From NCBI GenBank assembly GCA_963808705.1, contig CAWEHB010000005.1:310001-374000 (forward strand): DNA of 64,000 bases, written 5' to 3'. Below, one piece after another: positions 1 to 8,938 of the stretch (the first letter of the stretch is position 1; the number at the start of each line of letters is the position of its first letter). This DNA is from JASHPR01 sp963808705. Lineage in GTDB: Bacteria > Actinomycetota > Actinomycetes > Streptosporangiales > Streptosporangiaceae. Under the pieces are notes generated by a model. It was not told the DNA's origin. It saw only the letters and a list, made by a program, of their open reading frames with translations, and did no database searches. Position numbers and translations under genes: made by a program.

Positions 1-346
1 GCGTCATGTTGTCGATGTGCGTCTGCCACCGGGGGGGCTTTTTCGGCGGTTTCGGCTTGCCCAGCTTCCGGTACTGCCGGATCGCGATCACCAGCAGCCC
101 GGCGCCGATGGCGAGCTTGGCGGCGAGCGCTGCCAGCGACGGAGCGGTGCTGGGCTTCGGGGGCTTGTTGTCGGTGACGAGGACCGTGAACGCGATCACG
201 ATCGCGAGCGACAGGAGCCAGCCGAAGATGAACGCGGCTCCCTTCCGCACGCCGCCTTTTGACGCGAGGACCAAGATGAACGCGGTGAGCGGGATCGGTT
301 CAAGCGTGATCGCCAGGCCGATGAGAACAAGGCTAAGGACGAGCAT
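1..346 (-). CDS. GAP-family (Sap-like) membrane protein, 3' end outside window
   Basis: This open frame starts at ATG 346 and runs off the left edge, so 115 N-terminal residues are visible. The protein is hydrophobic from the first residue (MLVLSLVLIGLAITLEPIP) and keeps the Glu-Pro-Ile-Pro turn typical of GAP/Sap (sulfolipid-1-addressing-like) proteins, in which membrane segments are split by a polar loop. Two further hydrophobic stretches follow at about residues 40-60 and 80-97, then a basic, proline-rich loop (KPKPPKKPP). A purine-rich RBS (GGAAGGGA) lies about 10 bases upstream. It is the first of three members of this family within 10 kb. The transported substrate is unknown; members are thought to move lipids or small molecules. 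Family call is by pattern recognition. Confidence 0.75.
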   Translation of the reverse strand, partial: MLVLSLVLIGLAITLEPIPLTAFILVLASKGGVRKGAAFIFGWLLSLAIVIAFTVLVTDNKPPKPSTAPSLAALAAKLAIGAGLLVIAIRQYRKLGKPKPPKKPPRWQTHIDNMT

Positions 347-368
347 GTGCGCCGATCCCTTCCTTCTT

Positions 369-521
369 CTATTTGAGGTTTCCGATGATGCCCACCCGGA
401 ACCCGTACCAGGGATAGATGCGCTGGAGGGCCGGGTCGCCCGAGTTGTAGCCGAAGGCCGAGATCTCCAGCTGGTAGGCCGGGGCGCTGCTGCTCGGGTC
501 GTTCGGGTTGTAGGTCGCCAA
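369..521 (-). CDS. Small unknown protein, possibly frameshifted at its start
   Basis: A 50-residue frame ends at TAG 369-371, just upstream of the GAP-like gene. Its composition looks coding: the end reads QRIYPWYGFRVGIIGNLK, with aromatic and hydrophobic residues spaced as in a folded protein. In this frame only a TTG at 521 can start it. A better start, ATG 552 (MSDQTIYRTR), sits just downstream of the flavodoxin stop in another frame, so a one-base indel near 521-525 may separate the true N-terminus from the rest. I do not recognise the family. It probably belongs to the same minus-strand operon as the flavodoxin-like gene. Confidence 0.5.
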   Translation of the reverse strand: MATYNPNDPSSSAPAYQLEISAFGYNSGDPALQRIYPWYGFRVGIIGNLK

Positions 522-556
522 TTCGCGTGCGGTAGATCGTCTGGTCGCTCATGCGC

Positions 557-1237
557 TCATCCGTCCCGTTGTGATGCGGCCACCGTCAGGCTGTCCGCCA
601 GCTTGTTCGCGAACCCCCGGGCCTGCCCGGGAAAGTCCGGCTTGAGATTGGTCGGCGGGATCTTCACCCCGAGGTAGCGCTCGCGCATCTCACCCTTGCC
701 GAAGTAGCTGAGCAGCGATAGCAGCGACCGGATCTGGCCGCCCGCGAACTGGAACCGGGTGCCGCCGGCGTACGTCCCCCCCTGCGCGATACCCAGCTTC
801 CTGACTTCCTTCAGGTTGATGCTCCAGTACCGCCGGCAGACCACGTACGCGGCGAACTGCTTCCCGGCCAGCACCTTCGCCGCCTCGGCGGACTTCAGAT
901 ACGAGCGCAGGGGCATATTGGTGGTGAAAAACCAGGTCGGCGAGCCGAAGACGACAAGGTCGTAGTCACCCTCCCGCGCCGCATCCGGGATGCGGATCTG
1001 CCCGGTCGCACGGCGCGTCTGTGCCGGCAGCACCGTGAGCAAGTCGAACAGCGCATGCCGGAAGGGGAACCGGTCGAACTTCCTCGCGTAGTGGGGATCG
1101 GTGAACTCCACCCCCGCCAGGGAGACGTCGCAACCCCGCTCGCGCAGCACGTCCGCCATCGCGTCGGCTACCCGAAGGCTCTGCTGGGTGTGAGTGTAGA
1201 AGACGAAGAGAACTGACGGTTTCGTTGCGGGGTCCAT
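557..1237 (-). CDS. Flavodoxin-like / NAD(P)H-dependent FMN protein
   Basis: This 226-residue protein has the flavodoxin fold signature. Strand 1 plus phosphate loop is VLFVFYTHTQQSLRVADAM (residues 9-27), where Thr/Ser/Gln residues would bind FMN phosphate. A second flavin-binding loop follows a hydrophobic strand at about residues 94-109 (VVFGSPTWFFTTNMP). It is cytosolic with no signal peptide. Such proteins carry electrons or act as quinone/NAD(P)H reductases; the exact partner cannot be told here. It is longer than a plain flavodoxin (about 150-180 aa) and has a C-terminal helical extension. Downstream on the same strand are a small ORF and a GAP-like membrane protein. Confidence 0.8.
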   Translation of the reverse strand: MDPATKPSVLFVFYTHTQQSLRVADAMADVLRERGCDVSLAGVEFTDPHYARKFDRFPFRHALFDLLTVLPAQTRRATGQIRIPDAAREGDYDLVVFGSPTWFFTTNMPLRSYLKSAEAAKVLAGKQFAAYVVCRRYWSINLKEVRKLGIAQGGTYAGGTRFQFAGGQIRSLLSLLSYFGKGEMRERYLGVKIPPTNLKPDFPGQARGFANKLADSLTVAASQRDG

Positions 1238-1291
1238 GACACTCCCTCTTTAAGTCCGACGAGGCTGGTAATGGTTTTCGGGTGCTCGTCT

Positions 1292-1962
1292 TTAGATTCC
1301 TGCGATGCCTTTGCCGATCAGGACCACGGCGAAGATCAGGAACAGGACGGTCATCACGACCGCGTTGTTCTGGCCTAGCCAGGCTTTCCAGCTGTCCAGG
1401 ATCGTCTGGGCTTTCTCGCCCATCGCGAGCGTGACCACGAGCGGAGCTGCCACGTCGAGCACGGCGACGAGGACGTACACCGCGATGGTCCCTGCCTCCT
1501 GCCCGGCGGGCAGGCTCGCCGAGGCGATGGCCACCGCCGCCGCCACGCCGACGATGATGTTCTTCGGGTTGAGCGCGCCGATGCCTACCCCGACGGCCAG
1601 GGACTTCCTGGGAGCAAACTCAGCGATCCCGTTCATCCACTTTGGCATCGACGCCTCCTCGCCGGGCTTGGCCGGCCGCGGAACTGGCGCAGCGCGGCGA
1701 CCAGCAGCAGCGCTCCCAGCACCAGCTGGAGGATCGAGGCCCCTTTCGACGGCCCCGAGCCAGCGGACAGGTTGATCGTTCCGGCAATGGCGGCGAGGAT
1801 CGCCAGCACGCCGGCGACACCGACGACGAATCCCGCCAGGTAGCTGGCGGCGTTGGCGACCGGCCTCTTAGTGAAGAGCAGCAGGATCTCGGCGACGATC
1901 GGTATCGGCGAGATCGTTACCACGATGGCGAGGGGAAGAATGCTCCCGATGACATCCTTCAC
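1292..1962 (-). pseudogene. GAP-family (Sap-like) membrane protein split by a frameshift
   Basis: Two overlapping minus-strand frames together make one GAP-family protein. The N-terminal half starts at GTG 1962 (VKDVIGSILPLAIVVTISPI) and carries the family's Pro-Ile-Pro turn and three hydrophobic segments. The C-terminal half reads from about 1660 to 1292 (MPKWMNGIAEFAPRKSLAVG onwards), with the AxNPKN motif and three more hydrophobic segments. The frames join if one base is restored near 1668-1675, giving ...RPKPGEEASMPKW. Total length (about 223 aa) matches the intact paralogue at 8939-9625. Either the gene has just been broken or the base was lost in assembly; both halves remain well conserved, so the lesion is recent or artificial. 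Confidence 0.75.
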
Positions 1963-2053
1963 CGGCGAGCCGCCCCGATACGATGATCGGCACGCTGGCG
2001 GCGGTGCCGGTCGCGAGGGGGAAGATCTTCCCGGATCGCTGGCCCATCGCCGG

Positions 2054-2569
2054 TTAGCCGCCCATGCCGGCTTGTGCTTCCGCGAGGGCGGCCTTGAGCT
2101 TCTTGGCGCCGCCGCCGTCGACGTGGGCGACCGACTTGCGCACCGCGCTGGCAAGGGCCGTGTCGACGGTGCCGGCCTTGGCGCGGTCGTAGATGGCGAC
2201 GATGCCGGCCGAGCCCGGTGGCAGCGCGGCGCCCATCTTGTCCTCCAGGCCGCTTTCGACCCGGTGCCTGGCGAACTTGCCGACCAGGGCGCCGGCGGCG
2301 CCGCCGACGACCACCGATGCCAGCAGCGGCGGCGCGAACAGGCCCACGACCAGGCCGACCCCGCCGCCGATCTCCAGGCCCTTGCGGCCCAGGTGATCGC
2401 CAGTCTCTTTGATGGCGACGTTGCCGTCGGCGTCGTTGGTGACCAGCGCCACGCCTTCCACGGTGAGCTGCTTGTCCTTGACGAGCTTGACCAGGGCGTC
2501 GAAGTCTTGCTGGGCTAGGTCGGGGATCAGGTATGCCGCGATGACGACGTCGAACTCGGTGTCGCTCAT
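2054..2569 (-). CDS. DUF1269/DUF6325-like membrane-associated stress protein
   Basis: This 171-residue protein starts with a soluble alpha/beta part (MSDTEFDVVIAAYLIPDLAQ) and contains a glycine-rich hydrophobic hairpin at about residues 66-96 (alternating Gly, Val, Leu, Ala), the hallmark of DUF1269-type proteins. The C-terminal third is soluble and ends in an Ala/Gly-rich helix. Related proteins occur in stress and dormancy gene sets of actinobacteria, but no biochemical function is established. It lies between the arylsulfatase and the frameshifted GAP gene on the same strand, probably in one operon. Confidence 0.75.
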   Translation of the reverse strand: MSDTEFDVVIAAYLIPDLAQQDFDALVKLVKDKQLTVEGVALVTNDADGNVAIKETGDHLGRKGLEIGGGVGLVVGLFAPPLLASVVVGGAAGALVGKFARHRVESGLEDKMGAALPPGSAGIVAIYDRAKAGTVDTALASAVRKSVAHVDGGGAKKLKAALAEAQAGMGG

Positions 2570-2603
2570 TGCTGTCTCCTTGGGCTATGGCTCGGTGCTG
2601 GTG

Positions 2604-5006
2604 CTAGGCGTTGACGCCGCGGGCGGCGTGTGCCTGATGGGCGTGCGCGTGCAGGGCATGTTCGTCGTTGCCGTCGGGGTGCGGGGCCACGTCGAAGACG
2701 ACCTTCCTGACCGTGCCGGTGAACGTGAACGGTGCCTTGGCGGCGTAGCTCCGGTCGACGACCAGGCCGTTGTCCCGGCCGACGTCCAGGCCCGAGTAGC
2801 CGTTGAAACCGAACGGCACCGTGTGATCGAGCCGGCCGCCGCCCACAGGCTTGCCGTTGACGTAGAGCGTCACCTGCCCGGGGGTGGCGGGCTTCGCTTC
2901 GTCGGCGACGAAGCGCATCTGGACGTTCACGTCTCCGGTCGGCAGCTCGCCTTCCGATTCCTGCCGGTACTCGAATACCCCGAGGAACGCGTAGGTGTGC
3001 TTCAGCTTCCCGTCGGCGACGAAGAGCGAGAAGCCGCCGAGGTGGTTGGCGTCGGCGACGATCACCCCTTCGGCGCCGCCGTCGGGGATGTGCAGGTCCG
3101 CGCTGATCGTGTAGGAGTGGTTGTAGACCCGCGGGACGCACCCGGGGGCCACGTTCTGCACATCTCCGTGGTAGGTGGTGGTCGTCTGGCTGCCGAGCGG
3201 CGGCACGATGCCGAAGAAGGGGGAGAACCCGGCCAGCAGCGGCTTGATGTGGTATTTCTCTGCCTCTTCCCAGAACAGGTCCTGCAGTTCTTTGACCTTC
3301 TCCGGGTTGCTGGCCGCCAGGTCGTTGGCCTGGGAGAAGTCATCGGGCAGGTAGTACAGCTCGACCGGGTCCTTATCGGGGTCCCAGACGCCGGGCGCGA
3401 ACCGCTTCAGCAGCTCTGGGTCCAGCCGCCACGGGGTCCGGGGCATCCGCATCGACAGCCACCAGCCGTCTTTGTACATCGCCCGGTTACCGAAGTTCTC
3501 GAAGTACTGCTGGGTGTGATGCTCGGCAGCGTCTCGGTCGGCCAGCGAGCCGGCGAGACTCACTCCCGTCATCGGCTGCTGCCCGACGCCGTCGACGTGG
3601 GTGGGCTGCGGGATCCCGGCGATGTCCAGGATCGTCGGCCCCACGTCGGTCACGTGCGTGAACTGCGACCGCAGGCCCCCGGCGCCGGCGACGTGCCCCG
3701 GCCAGCGGATGACCATCGGGTTGCGGGTGCCGCCCAGGTGCGAGGCGACCTGCTTGCCCCACCGGAACGGCGTGTTCCCCGCCCACGCCCAGGCGGTGGA
3801 GTAATGCGGGTACATCATCTCGGTGCCCCAGGCCTCCAGCCCGCCCCACTTCAGCGCGAGCTGCATCTGCTCCTCATCGGTCAGCGGGAGCCCGTTGACC
3901 ATCGTTCCCTCGTTGAACGTGCCGGTCGGGGTGCCTTCCAGGCTGGCGCCGTTATCCCCCCAGATCCAGATGATGACGGTGTTGTCGAGCTCGCCCATCT
4001 CCTCGATCGCGGCCAGCAGCCGGCCAACATGATGGTCGGCGTTCTCCGAGTAACCGGCGTAGACCTCCATCTGACGGGCGAACAGCCGCTTGCTGTTCTC
4101 CGACAGCGAGTCCCAGGCCGGCATCTCCTCATCCCGCGGTGTCAGCTGGGCGCCGGCCGGGACCACGCCGAGCCGCTTCTGGCGTTCGAAAATCTCCTCA
4201 CGCAGCCGGTCCCAGCCCTGGTCGAACTGGCCCTGGTACTTCTCCGACCACTCCTTGGCGACATGATGCGGCGCGTGGCTGCAGCCGGTGGAGTAGTACA
4301 GGAACCACGGCTTGGCCGGATCGTGACCCCGCACGCCATGCAGCCAGTCGATCGCCTGGTCGGTCATGGCCTCGGGAAAATAGAACGGCTTCCCGTCCTT
4401 GCCCTCCACCACCCCGATGAATTTCTGGTTCTCGGCGATCATCGTGTCGTACTGGCCGGCCTCCGGAGCCAGGAATCCCCAGTAATAGTCAAAACCCCAG
4501 GCGTTGGGCCAGTGGTTGAACGGGCCGGCCCTTGCCTCTTTCTCCGGGGTCAGGTGCCACTTGCCGATCCCCGCGGTCGAGTAACCGTTCTCCTTCAAGA
4601 CCTTCGGGAACGGCGCCGCGTCCCTTGGCAACATGGCCGAATACCCCGGGAAGGCGCCCGAGAACTCCGGTATGCCTCCCATGCCGACCGCGTGATGGTT
4701 ACGTCCGGTCAGCAGCGCAGCCCGCGTCGGCGAGCACATCGCCGTCACGTGGAAACGGTTATACCGCAGGCCCTGCGCGGCCATCCGGTCATAATTCGGC
4801 GTGTCGATAGGCCCGCCGAACGTGGCGGGATTGCCGAACCCCGCGTCGTCGATGAGCACCAGCAGCACGTTCGGAGCCCCCGCCGGAGGCTGCACATGGC
4901 CGATCAGCCCCCAATCCGGCTCCGACCCGCTCAGTGTCTTGTTCGCCACGCCACGAAACGGCGGCCTGCGGATCGGCAGCACACTGCGGTCAACCTGGTC
5001 GCTCAT
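2604..5006 (-). CDS. Arylsulfatase (type I, formylglycine-dependent)
   Basis: An 800-residue sulfatase that would hydrolyse sulfate esters. The metal-site strand VLLVLIDDAGFG lies at residues 47-58. The maturation motif CSPTRAALLTG has its catalytic cysteine at residue 91, converted to formylglycine by the maturase. A second metal-binding GDNGAS motif comes later. The N-terminal ~530 residues form the sulfatase core; the last ~200 form a beta-rich domain often found in large bacterial arylsulfatases. No signal peptide is visible, so it is probably cytosolic. The frame could start at GTG 5018, but ATG 5006 has GTGGAGGT six bases upstream and is preferred. The long plus-strand frame across it is antisense. 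Substrate unknown; the neighbouring Sap-like GAP proteins make a sulfated lipid worth considering. Confidence 0.93.
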   Translation of the reverse strand: MSDQVDRSVLPIRRPPFRGVANKTLSGSEPDWGLIGHVQPPAGAPNVLLVLIDDAGFGNPATFGGPIDTPNYDRMAAQGLRYNRFHVTAMCSPTRAALLTGRNHHAVGMGGIPEFSGAFPGYSAMLPRDAAPFPKVLKENGYSTAGIGKWHLTPEKEARAGPFNHWPNAWGFDYYWGFLAPEAGQYDTMIAENQKFIGVVEGKDGKPFYFPEAMTDQAIDWLHGVRGHDPAKPWFLYYSTGCSHAPHHVAKEWSEKYQGQFDQGWDRLREEIFERQKRLGVVPAGAQLTPRDEEMPAWDSLSENSKRLFARQMEVYAGYSENADHHVGRLLAAIEEMGELDNTVIIWIWGDNGASLEGTPTGTFNEGTMVNGLPLTDEEQMQLALKWGGLEAWGTEMMYPHYSTAWAWAGNTPFRWGKQVASHLGGTRNPMVIRWPGHVAGAGGLRSQFTHVTDVGPTILDIAGIPQPTHVDGVGQQPMTGVSLAGSLADRDAAEHHTQQYFENFGNRAMYKDGWWLSMRMPRTPWRLDPELLKRFAPGVWDPDKDPVELYYLPDDFSQANDLAASNPEKVKELQDLFWEEAEKYHIKPLLAGFSPFFGIVPPLGSQTTTTYHGDVQNVAPGCVPRVYNHSYTISADLHIPDGGAEGVIVADANHLGGFSLFVADGKLKHTYAFLGVFEYRQESEGELPTGDVNVQMRFVADEAKPATPGQVTLYVNGKPVGGGRLDHTVPFGFNGYSGLDVGRDNGLVVDRSYAAKAPFTFTGTVRKVVFDVAPHPDGNDEHALHAHAHQAHAARGVNA

Positions 5007-5410
5007 CTCAACCTCCACGATCGGTCATCGGCTACGACGTCAAACTCCTGCTGCCTCGCATAAGGCCTGAATAGTCCTGATCTCCAGATCACCCGGGGCG
5101 GGTGAGGGGGTGTGGGAGCGCTGGCGGAAACCGCCGGCGCTCGGGCGGGGCCGCCACCTGCTCGGCAGCACCGGTTGCCATCGGGCCTCCCCGCTCCTTC
5201 CCCCGGCCAGCGATCATCAGGCCGCTGGCCATTGGAGATCACACGTTGGGCTACCAGCCGGGCCACCATGCCCGGCCGCCATGGAGGCGCCTCACCCCCA
5301 CAACCACCAAATGCCAGCCGGCCGGCCTGCGCATCATGCGATCGGTATGAAATCCGGGCACCCGGCAGCTGAGATCCGCGCAATCCCTGACCAGGTCCCC
5401 CCCGGGTGTC

Positions 5411-5593
5411 AACGCCAAGCTGGTGCCTGCTGGCGACTGCCCCGCTGCCTGACGAGACCCTAAGCTTCCGGCACCCGGTGTACGTTCTGTATCCCGGCCG
5501 GGTCCGAGGAGACAGCCACCGCTCGCCGATCTCCCGGAACAAGAGATGCGTGCACAGCAGCGGCGGGAGCCGCAGCTCGGCCGCAGTAAGCGA
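5411..5593 (-). pseudogene. Remnant of a LuxR-type HTH domain
   Basis: Translation on the minus strand gives SLTAAELRLPPLLCTHLLFR followed by EIGERWLSPRT, then degraded residues, then CRKLRVSSGSGAV. This lines up along its length with the C-terminal HTH of the intact LAL regulator next door (LTAAELRLLPMLSTHLSFPQ ... FLSRNTIK ... IYRKLGAFSRSQAV). The recognition helix (NTIKSQAVS) is lost and no ATPase domain remains. The sequence upstream to about 5690 may hold more debris. It is a decayed paralogue lying divergent to the intact regulator. Confidence 0.7.
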
Positions 5594-5801
5594 CGACGCC
5601 CGACGGCACCTGCCTTGATCGTGGCGAGTTTGGACCGTAGCTGGCCGGCCAGTCGACCCGCCGGCCACCCGGTCACAGCCAGCAGCTCTTCTTCGCGCAA
5701 GCAGACCAGCCTGCTCGTGACAGCCTATTGCCGCGCTTGACCTGATCCATGGCTTGGGCACAGCATGGATCGGCAGATCTTTCTGGGGGCACCGTCGGAG
5801 C

Positions 5802-8078
5802 ATGAGCGGCAGCGACGTGCGTGAGCGGGCCGGCCGGTCGCAGAGTACGGGCCGGCCGGTATTCGATCTTGTCGCGGCGAAGCTCCGCCGTCCTGTGATG
5901 CGGCCCGGGACCGTGCGCCGTTCGTCGCTGATCGAACGGCTGAAGCGGGGCGACCCCCGTCCGATCGTCTCGGTGGTCGGGCCGGCCGGTTACGGGAAAA
6001 CGACGTTCTTGTCGCAGTGGGCCGAGCGCAACGGCCAGGCCTTCGCGTGGGTGTCGGTCGACGAGCCGGACAACGATCCGAAGGTCCTGCTCACCTATGT
6101 CGCGGAAGCGCTCGATGCGGTCGAGCCGATCAGCAAGCCGGTGTTCGACGCGCTCGCCTCCCCGGGCAGTTCGGTGCCCGGCTCGGTCGTCCCGCGGCTA
6201 GCGGCGGCGTTCGCGTCGATGACCTCGCCGGTCGTGCTGGTCTTGGACGACGTGCACGCGCTGCACAACTCCGAATGCCGGGCCGCACTGTCGGTGCTGG
6301 CCGATCACGTGCCGGGCGGCTCGCGGCTGGTGCTGGCCGGCCGGGCCGAGCCGCCGCTGCGGGTCGCGCGGCTGCGCGCCGAGGGCAAGATCCTGGAGAT
6401 CGGCCCCGGGGATCTGTCACTCACCCGCGCCGAGGCGGCGTCGCTGCTGCGCGCCGCTGAGGTCACGGTCGGCGAGGACGACGTGACGGAGCTGCACCGG
6501 CGGACCGAGGGGTGGCCGGCCGGGCTGTACCTGGCGGCTCTCTACCTGAGGGAGGGCGGCGCCTTGGCGAGCGCGGCGGTCTCCTTCGGCGGGGATGACC
6601 GGCTGGTGAGCGAGTACATGGAGTCGGAGTTCCTGGCGCGGATCTCCCGGCGGCAGCGGGTGTTCCTGACCCGGACCGCGGTGCTGGAGCGCATGTGCGG
6701 GCCGCTGTGCGAGGCGGTGACCGAGCTGCCCGGATCCCGGGCGACCCTGGCGGATCTGGCCCGGTCGAACCTGCTGCTGGTGCCGCTGGACCGGCGCGGG
6801 GAGTGGTTCCGCTACCACCACCTGTTCCGCGACATGCTGCTGGCGCAGCTGGAACGCCTGGAGCCCGGCCTGGTCCCGGTCCTGCGGCGCCGCGCGGCCG
6901 GATGGTACCTGGCGAACGGCCTGCCGGAGGAGGCACTGGAGTACTCGATGGCGGCCGGGGACACCGACATGGCCGCTGGCCTGGCGGAGAAACTCGTGGT
7001 GCCGGCGCACCGGCAGGGCCGGGTCCCAACCGTCCAGCGGTGGCTTGGGTGGCTGGAGGACCGGGGCGGGATCGGGGGACACCCGATGGTCGCGGTGCTG
7101 GCCGCGCTCTTCTGCGCGCTGACAGGGCGGCCGGTCGAGGCCGAGCGGTGGGCCGATGCGGTCGATCGCTGGCAATACGGGGACCCAGGGCGGGCCGATG
7201 ACCATGCCACCGAAGCGTGGGCCGCCGTCATGCGGACCTTCCTGTGCCGGCACGGGGCCGAGCAGATGCGCGCCGACGCGGACGAGGCGGTCCAGAGGTT
7301 CGCGGCGCAGAGCTTCGTGACGCCGGCACCCGCGTTCCTGCAAGGGATCGCGCGCGTCCTTTGCGGTGACCTCGATGGCGGCGATGCGGTCTTGGAGGAT
7401 GGGGTCAGCGTGGGGGAGGAAGTCGGCGCGCACGAGGATGTCGCGCTGGCGCTGTGCGAACGGTCGCTGGTGGCGATGACACGCGGCGACTGGGGCCGGG
7501 CCGAGGCGTTTGCGGAACGAGCACGCACCGTGTTGCGCCGGGCCGGGATCGAGGAAAGCTACGCAACGCCCCTGGTCAGCGCGGTGCAGGCCCGCACGGC
7601 CCTGCACCGGGGAGATGTCCCGGCGGCGCGCCAAGAGCTCGTCAGCGCTCAGCGGCTGCGGCATTTGCTGACCTATGCCCTGCCCTACTTCGCCGTTCAG
7701 GCGAGGATCGAGCTCGTTCGCGTCCATCTCGCGCTTCCCGACCTCGCAGGTGCCAGGACGCTCATGCGGGAGGTCGATGAGCTGCTCAAACGCCGGCCAG
7801 CCCTGGGGAACCTGGCCGACGAAGCCCAGGCGCTACGGGCCCGGCTGGCGGAGGAGCGCGGTTCCAGCGCCCCCGGGGCGTCGGCGCTGACTGCTGCCGA
7901 GCTGCGCCTGCTGCCGATGCTGTCCACGCACCTGTCGTTCCCGCAGATCGCCGGGGAATTGTTCCTGTCCCGCAACACCATCAAGTCGCAAGCGGTCTCG
8001 ATCTACCGGAAGCTGGGCGCCTTCTCACGCAGCCAGGCGGTCGCCCGGTCCCGTGAGCTGGGGCTCCTGGAGGGGTGA
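5802..8078 (+). CDS. LAL/MalT-type LuxR-family transcriptional regulator
   Basis: A 758-residue ATP-dependent regulator. The AAA/STAND ATPase begins with VSVVGPAGYGKTTF (Walker A near residues 60-68); Walker B is VVLVLDDVHAL. A TEGWPAGLYLAAL motif typical of MalT-like proteins follows, then a long helical TPR-like region, and a C-terminal LuxR HTH in the last ~65 residues (LTAAELRLLPMLSTHLSFPQ to SRELGLLEG). Such proteins activate transcription on sensing a metabolite. ATG 5802 was chosen over 5754 because GGAG sits four bases upstream and homologous sequence starts after it. Next downstream is a thiol-less AhpD-like gene. The target genes cannot be inferred. Confidence 0.9.
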   Translation: MSGSDVRERAGRSQSTGRPVFDLVAAKLRRPVMRPGTVRRSSLIERLKRGDPRPIVSVVGPAGYGKTTFLSQWAERNGQAFAWVSVDEPDNDPKVLLTYVAEALDAVEPISKPVFDALASPGSSVPGSVVPRLAAAFASMTSPVVLVLDDVHALHNSECRAALSVLADHVPGGSRLVLAGRAEPPLRVARLRAEGKILEIGPGDLSLTRAEAASLLRAAEVTVGEDDVTELHRRTEGWPAGLYLAALYLREGGALASAAVSFGGDDRLVSEYMESEFLARISRRQRVFLTRTAVLERMCGPLCEAVTELPGSRATLADLARSNLLLVPLDRRGEWFRYHHLFRDMLLAQLERLEPGLVPVLRRRAAGWYLANGLPEEALEYSMAAGDTDMAAGLAEKLVVPAHRQGRVPTVQRWLGWLEDRGGIGGHPMVAVLAALFCALTGRPVEAERWADAVDRWQYGDPGRADDHATEAWAAVMRTFLCRHGAEQMRADADEAVQRFAAQSFVTPAPAFLQGIARVLCGDLDGGDAVLEDGVSVGEEVGAHEDVALALCERSLVAMTRGDWGRAEAFAERARTVLRRAGIEESYATPLVSAVQARTALHRGDVPAARQELVSAQRLRHLLTYALPYFAVQARIELVRVHLALPDLAGARTLMREVDELLKRRPALGNLADEAQALRARLAEERGSSAPGASALTAAELRLLPMLSTHLSFPQIAGELFLSRNTIKSQAVSIYRKLGAFSRSQAVARSRELGLLEG

Positions 8079-8162
8079 CGATCCGGTCTTTCACCCCATC
8101 GGGAGGATGAAACTCACCCCGGGCATGAGGTGGAATGGTGGCTTGGCGGCGGGCGGAGGCGT

Positions 8163-8516
8163 ATGGGCCAGGCGGCGGGATTCCAGGAGACCTTGCGCAG
8201 GCTGGCGATGATCGATGAAGGCTTCGTCGAAGACCAGGCCGGGCTCAGGCTTGGCCTGGCCTCGGCCCTGGATCCCAAGACCGCGGCACTGCTGCAAGTC
8301 GCGGTGTCGGTGGCCATCGGCTCGCCGGCGGTCTGCCTGGAATGGAGCGCCGGGCGGGCGCTGGCGGCGGGCGCGAGTGAGGACGAGATCGCCGGCGTGC
8401 TGCTGGCGATCGCCTCGGTGGCCGGGCTCGGCCGGGTCGTCTGCGCGGCTCCCGATGTGGCGACCGCGCTCGGGTATGACATCACGGCCGCGCTGGAGGA
8501 ACCCGATGATCACTGA
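8163..8516 (+). CDS. Carboxymuconolactone decarboxylase (AhpD-like) family protein lacking the CxxC
   Basis: A 117-residue all-helical protein with the family pattern LQVAVSVAIGSP...GRALAAGASEDEIAGVLL. AhpD-type members carry CxxCxxxH at the start of this helix pair; here only one cysteine is kept (SPAVCLEWSAGR) and the catalytic histidine position is not His, so peroxidase-type thiol chemistry is unlikely. GGAGG lies five bases before ATG 8163. It follows the LAL regulator by 84 bases and may be co-transcribed or a target. The second CMD-family protein in this window (44904-45509) has an intact CxxC. Confidence 0.75.
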   Translation: MGQAAGFQETLRRLAMIDEGFVEDQAGLRLGLASALDPKTAALLQVAVSVAIGSPAVCLEWSAGRALAAGASEDEIAGVLLAIASVAGLGRVVCAAPDVATALGYDITAALEEPDDH

Positions 8517-8641
8517 CGCTCCTCGGCTGGTCGCGTCAGCCTGCCAGCGGCCCGGCGAAAGAACATCCCGGAGGCTGAGGACGAACAGCCCTGGTGGCGG
8601 GCCGGCACGTGCCCAGCGGAGCTATCGCTAAGGAGGCAGGC

Positions 8642-8932
8642 ATGGCAACCCGTGATCAGCCCGCGGACGGCTGGACGGTGGTTCTCAGGCGCCAGCCGTC
8701 CCGCATGGTGGCGGGACGGCCAGAAGGCGGCTACACCGACGCGTTCGAAATCATCTGCTGCGACTGCGGTGACCACCCCGGCCAGGATTACTCCGAGGTC
8801 GCACCCCAGCTGCAGCGGATCCGCGGGCCGTACCCGATCGCGGACGGCGTGGCCGCCTATGAGAAGCACCTGGGTCTGCACCGCCAGCCGGCCCGTGCTG
8901 GCCCGCATCGGACGCTGGCCGATGCCGGCTGA
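8642..8932 (+). CDS. Small conserved-looking protein with a Cys-Cys-x-Cys motif
   Basis: A 96-residue protein starting at ATG 8642 behind a strong AAGGAGG. The centre reads DAFEIICCDCGDHPGQDYSE, with three clustered cysteines and a histidine that could bind metal, followed by QRIRGPYPIADGVAAYEKH. It is soluble and I do not assign a function. It ends six bases before the GAP-family gene, so the two are probably co-expressed. Confidence 0.65.
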   Translation: MATRDQPADGWTVVLRRQPSRMVAGRPEGGYTDAFEIICCDCGDHPGQDYSEVAPQLQRIRGPYPIADGVAAYEKHLGLHRQPARAGPHRTLADAG

Positions 8933-8938
8933 CCGGCG

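Noticed and set aside
1987..2050. Minus-strand scrap MGQRSGKIFPLATGTAASVP resembling another GAP N-terminus
   Set aside because: Only about twenty residues and no membrane turn afterwards; too weak to list beside the real GAP gene that starts at 1962.
2409..5063. 884-residue plus-strand open frame across the arylsulfatase
   Set aside because: It is antisense to a gene with clear catalytic motifs and its translation has no recognisable domain; long antisense frames are expected at this GC content.
5044..5075. AGGACTATTCAGGCCTTA-like site upstream of the arylsulfatase as a DosR box
   Set aside because: Spacing and symmetry do not fit the box; similarity is limited to GGACT.
5003..5803. 266-residue minus-strand ORF as a whole gene
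   Set aside because: Only the 60-residue LuxR-like part makes sense; the rest is out of register, and it overlaps the preferred starts of both flanking genes.
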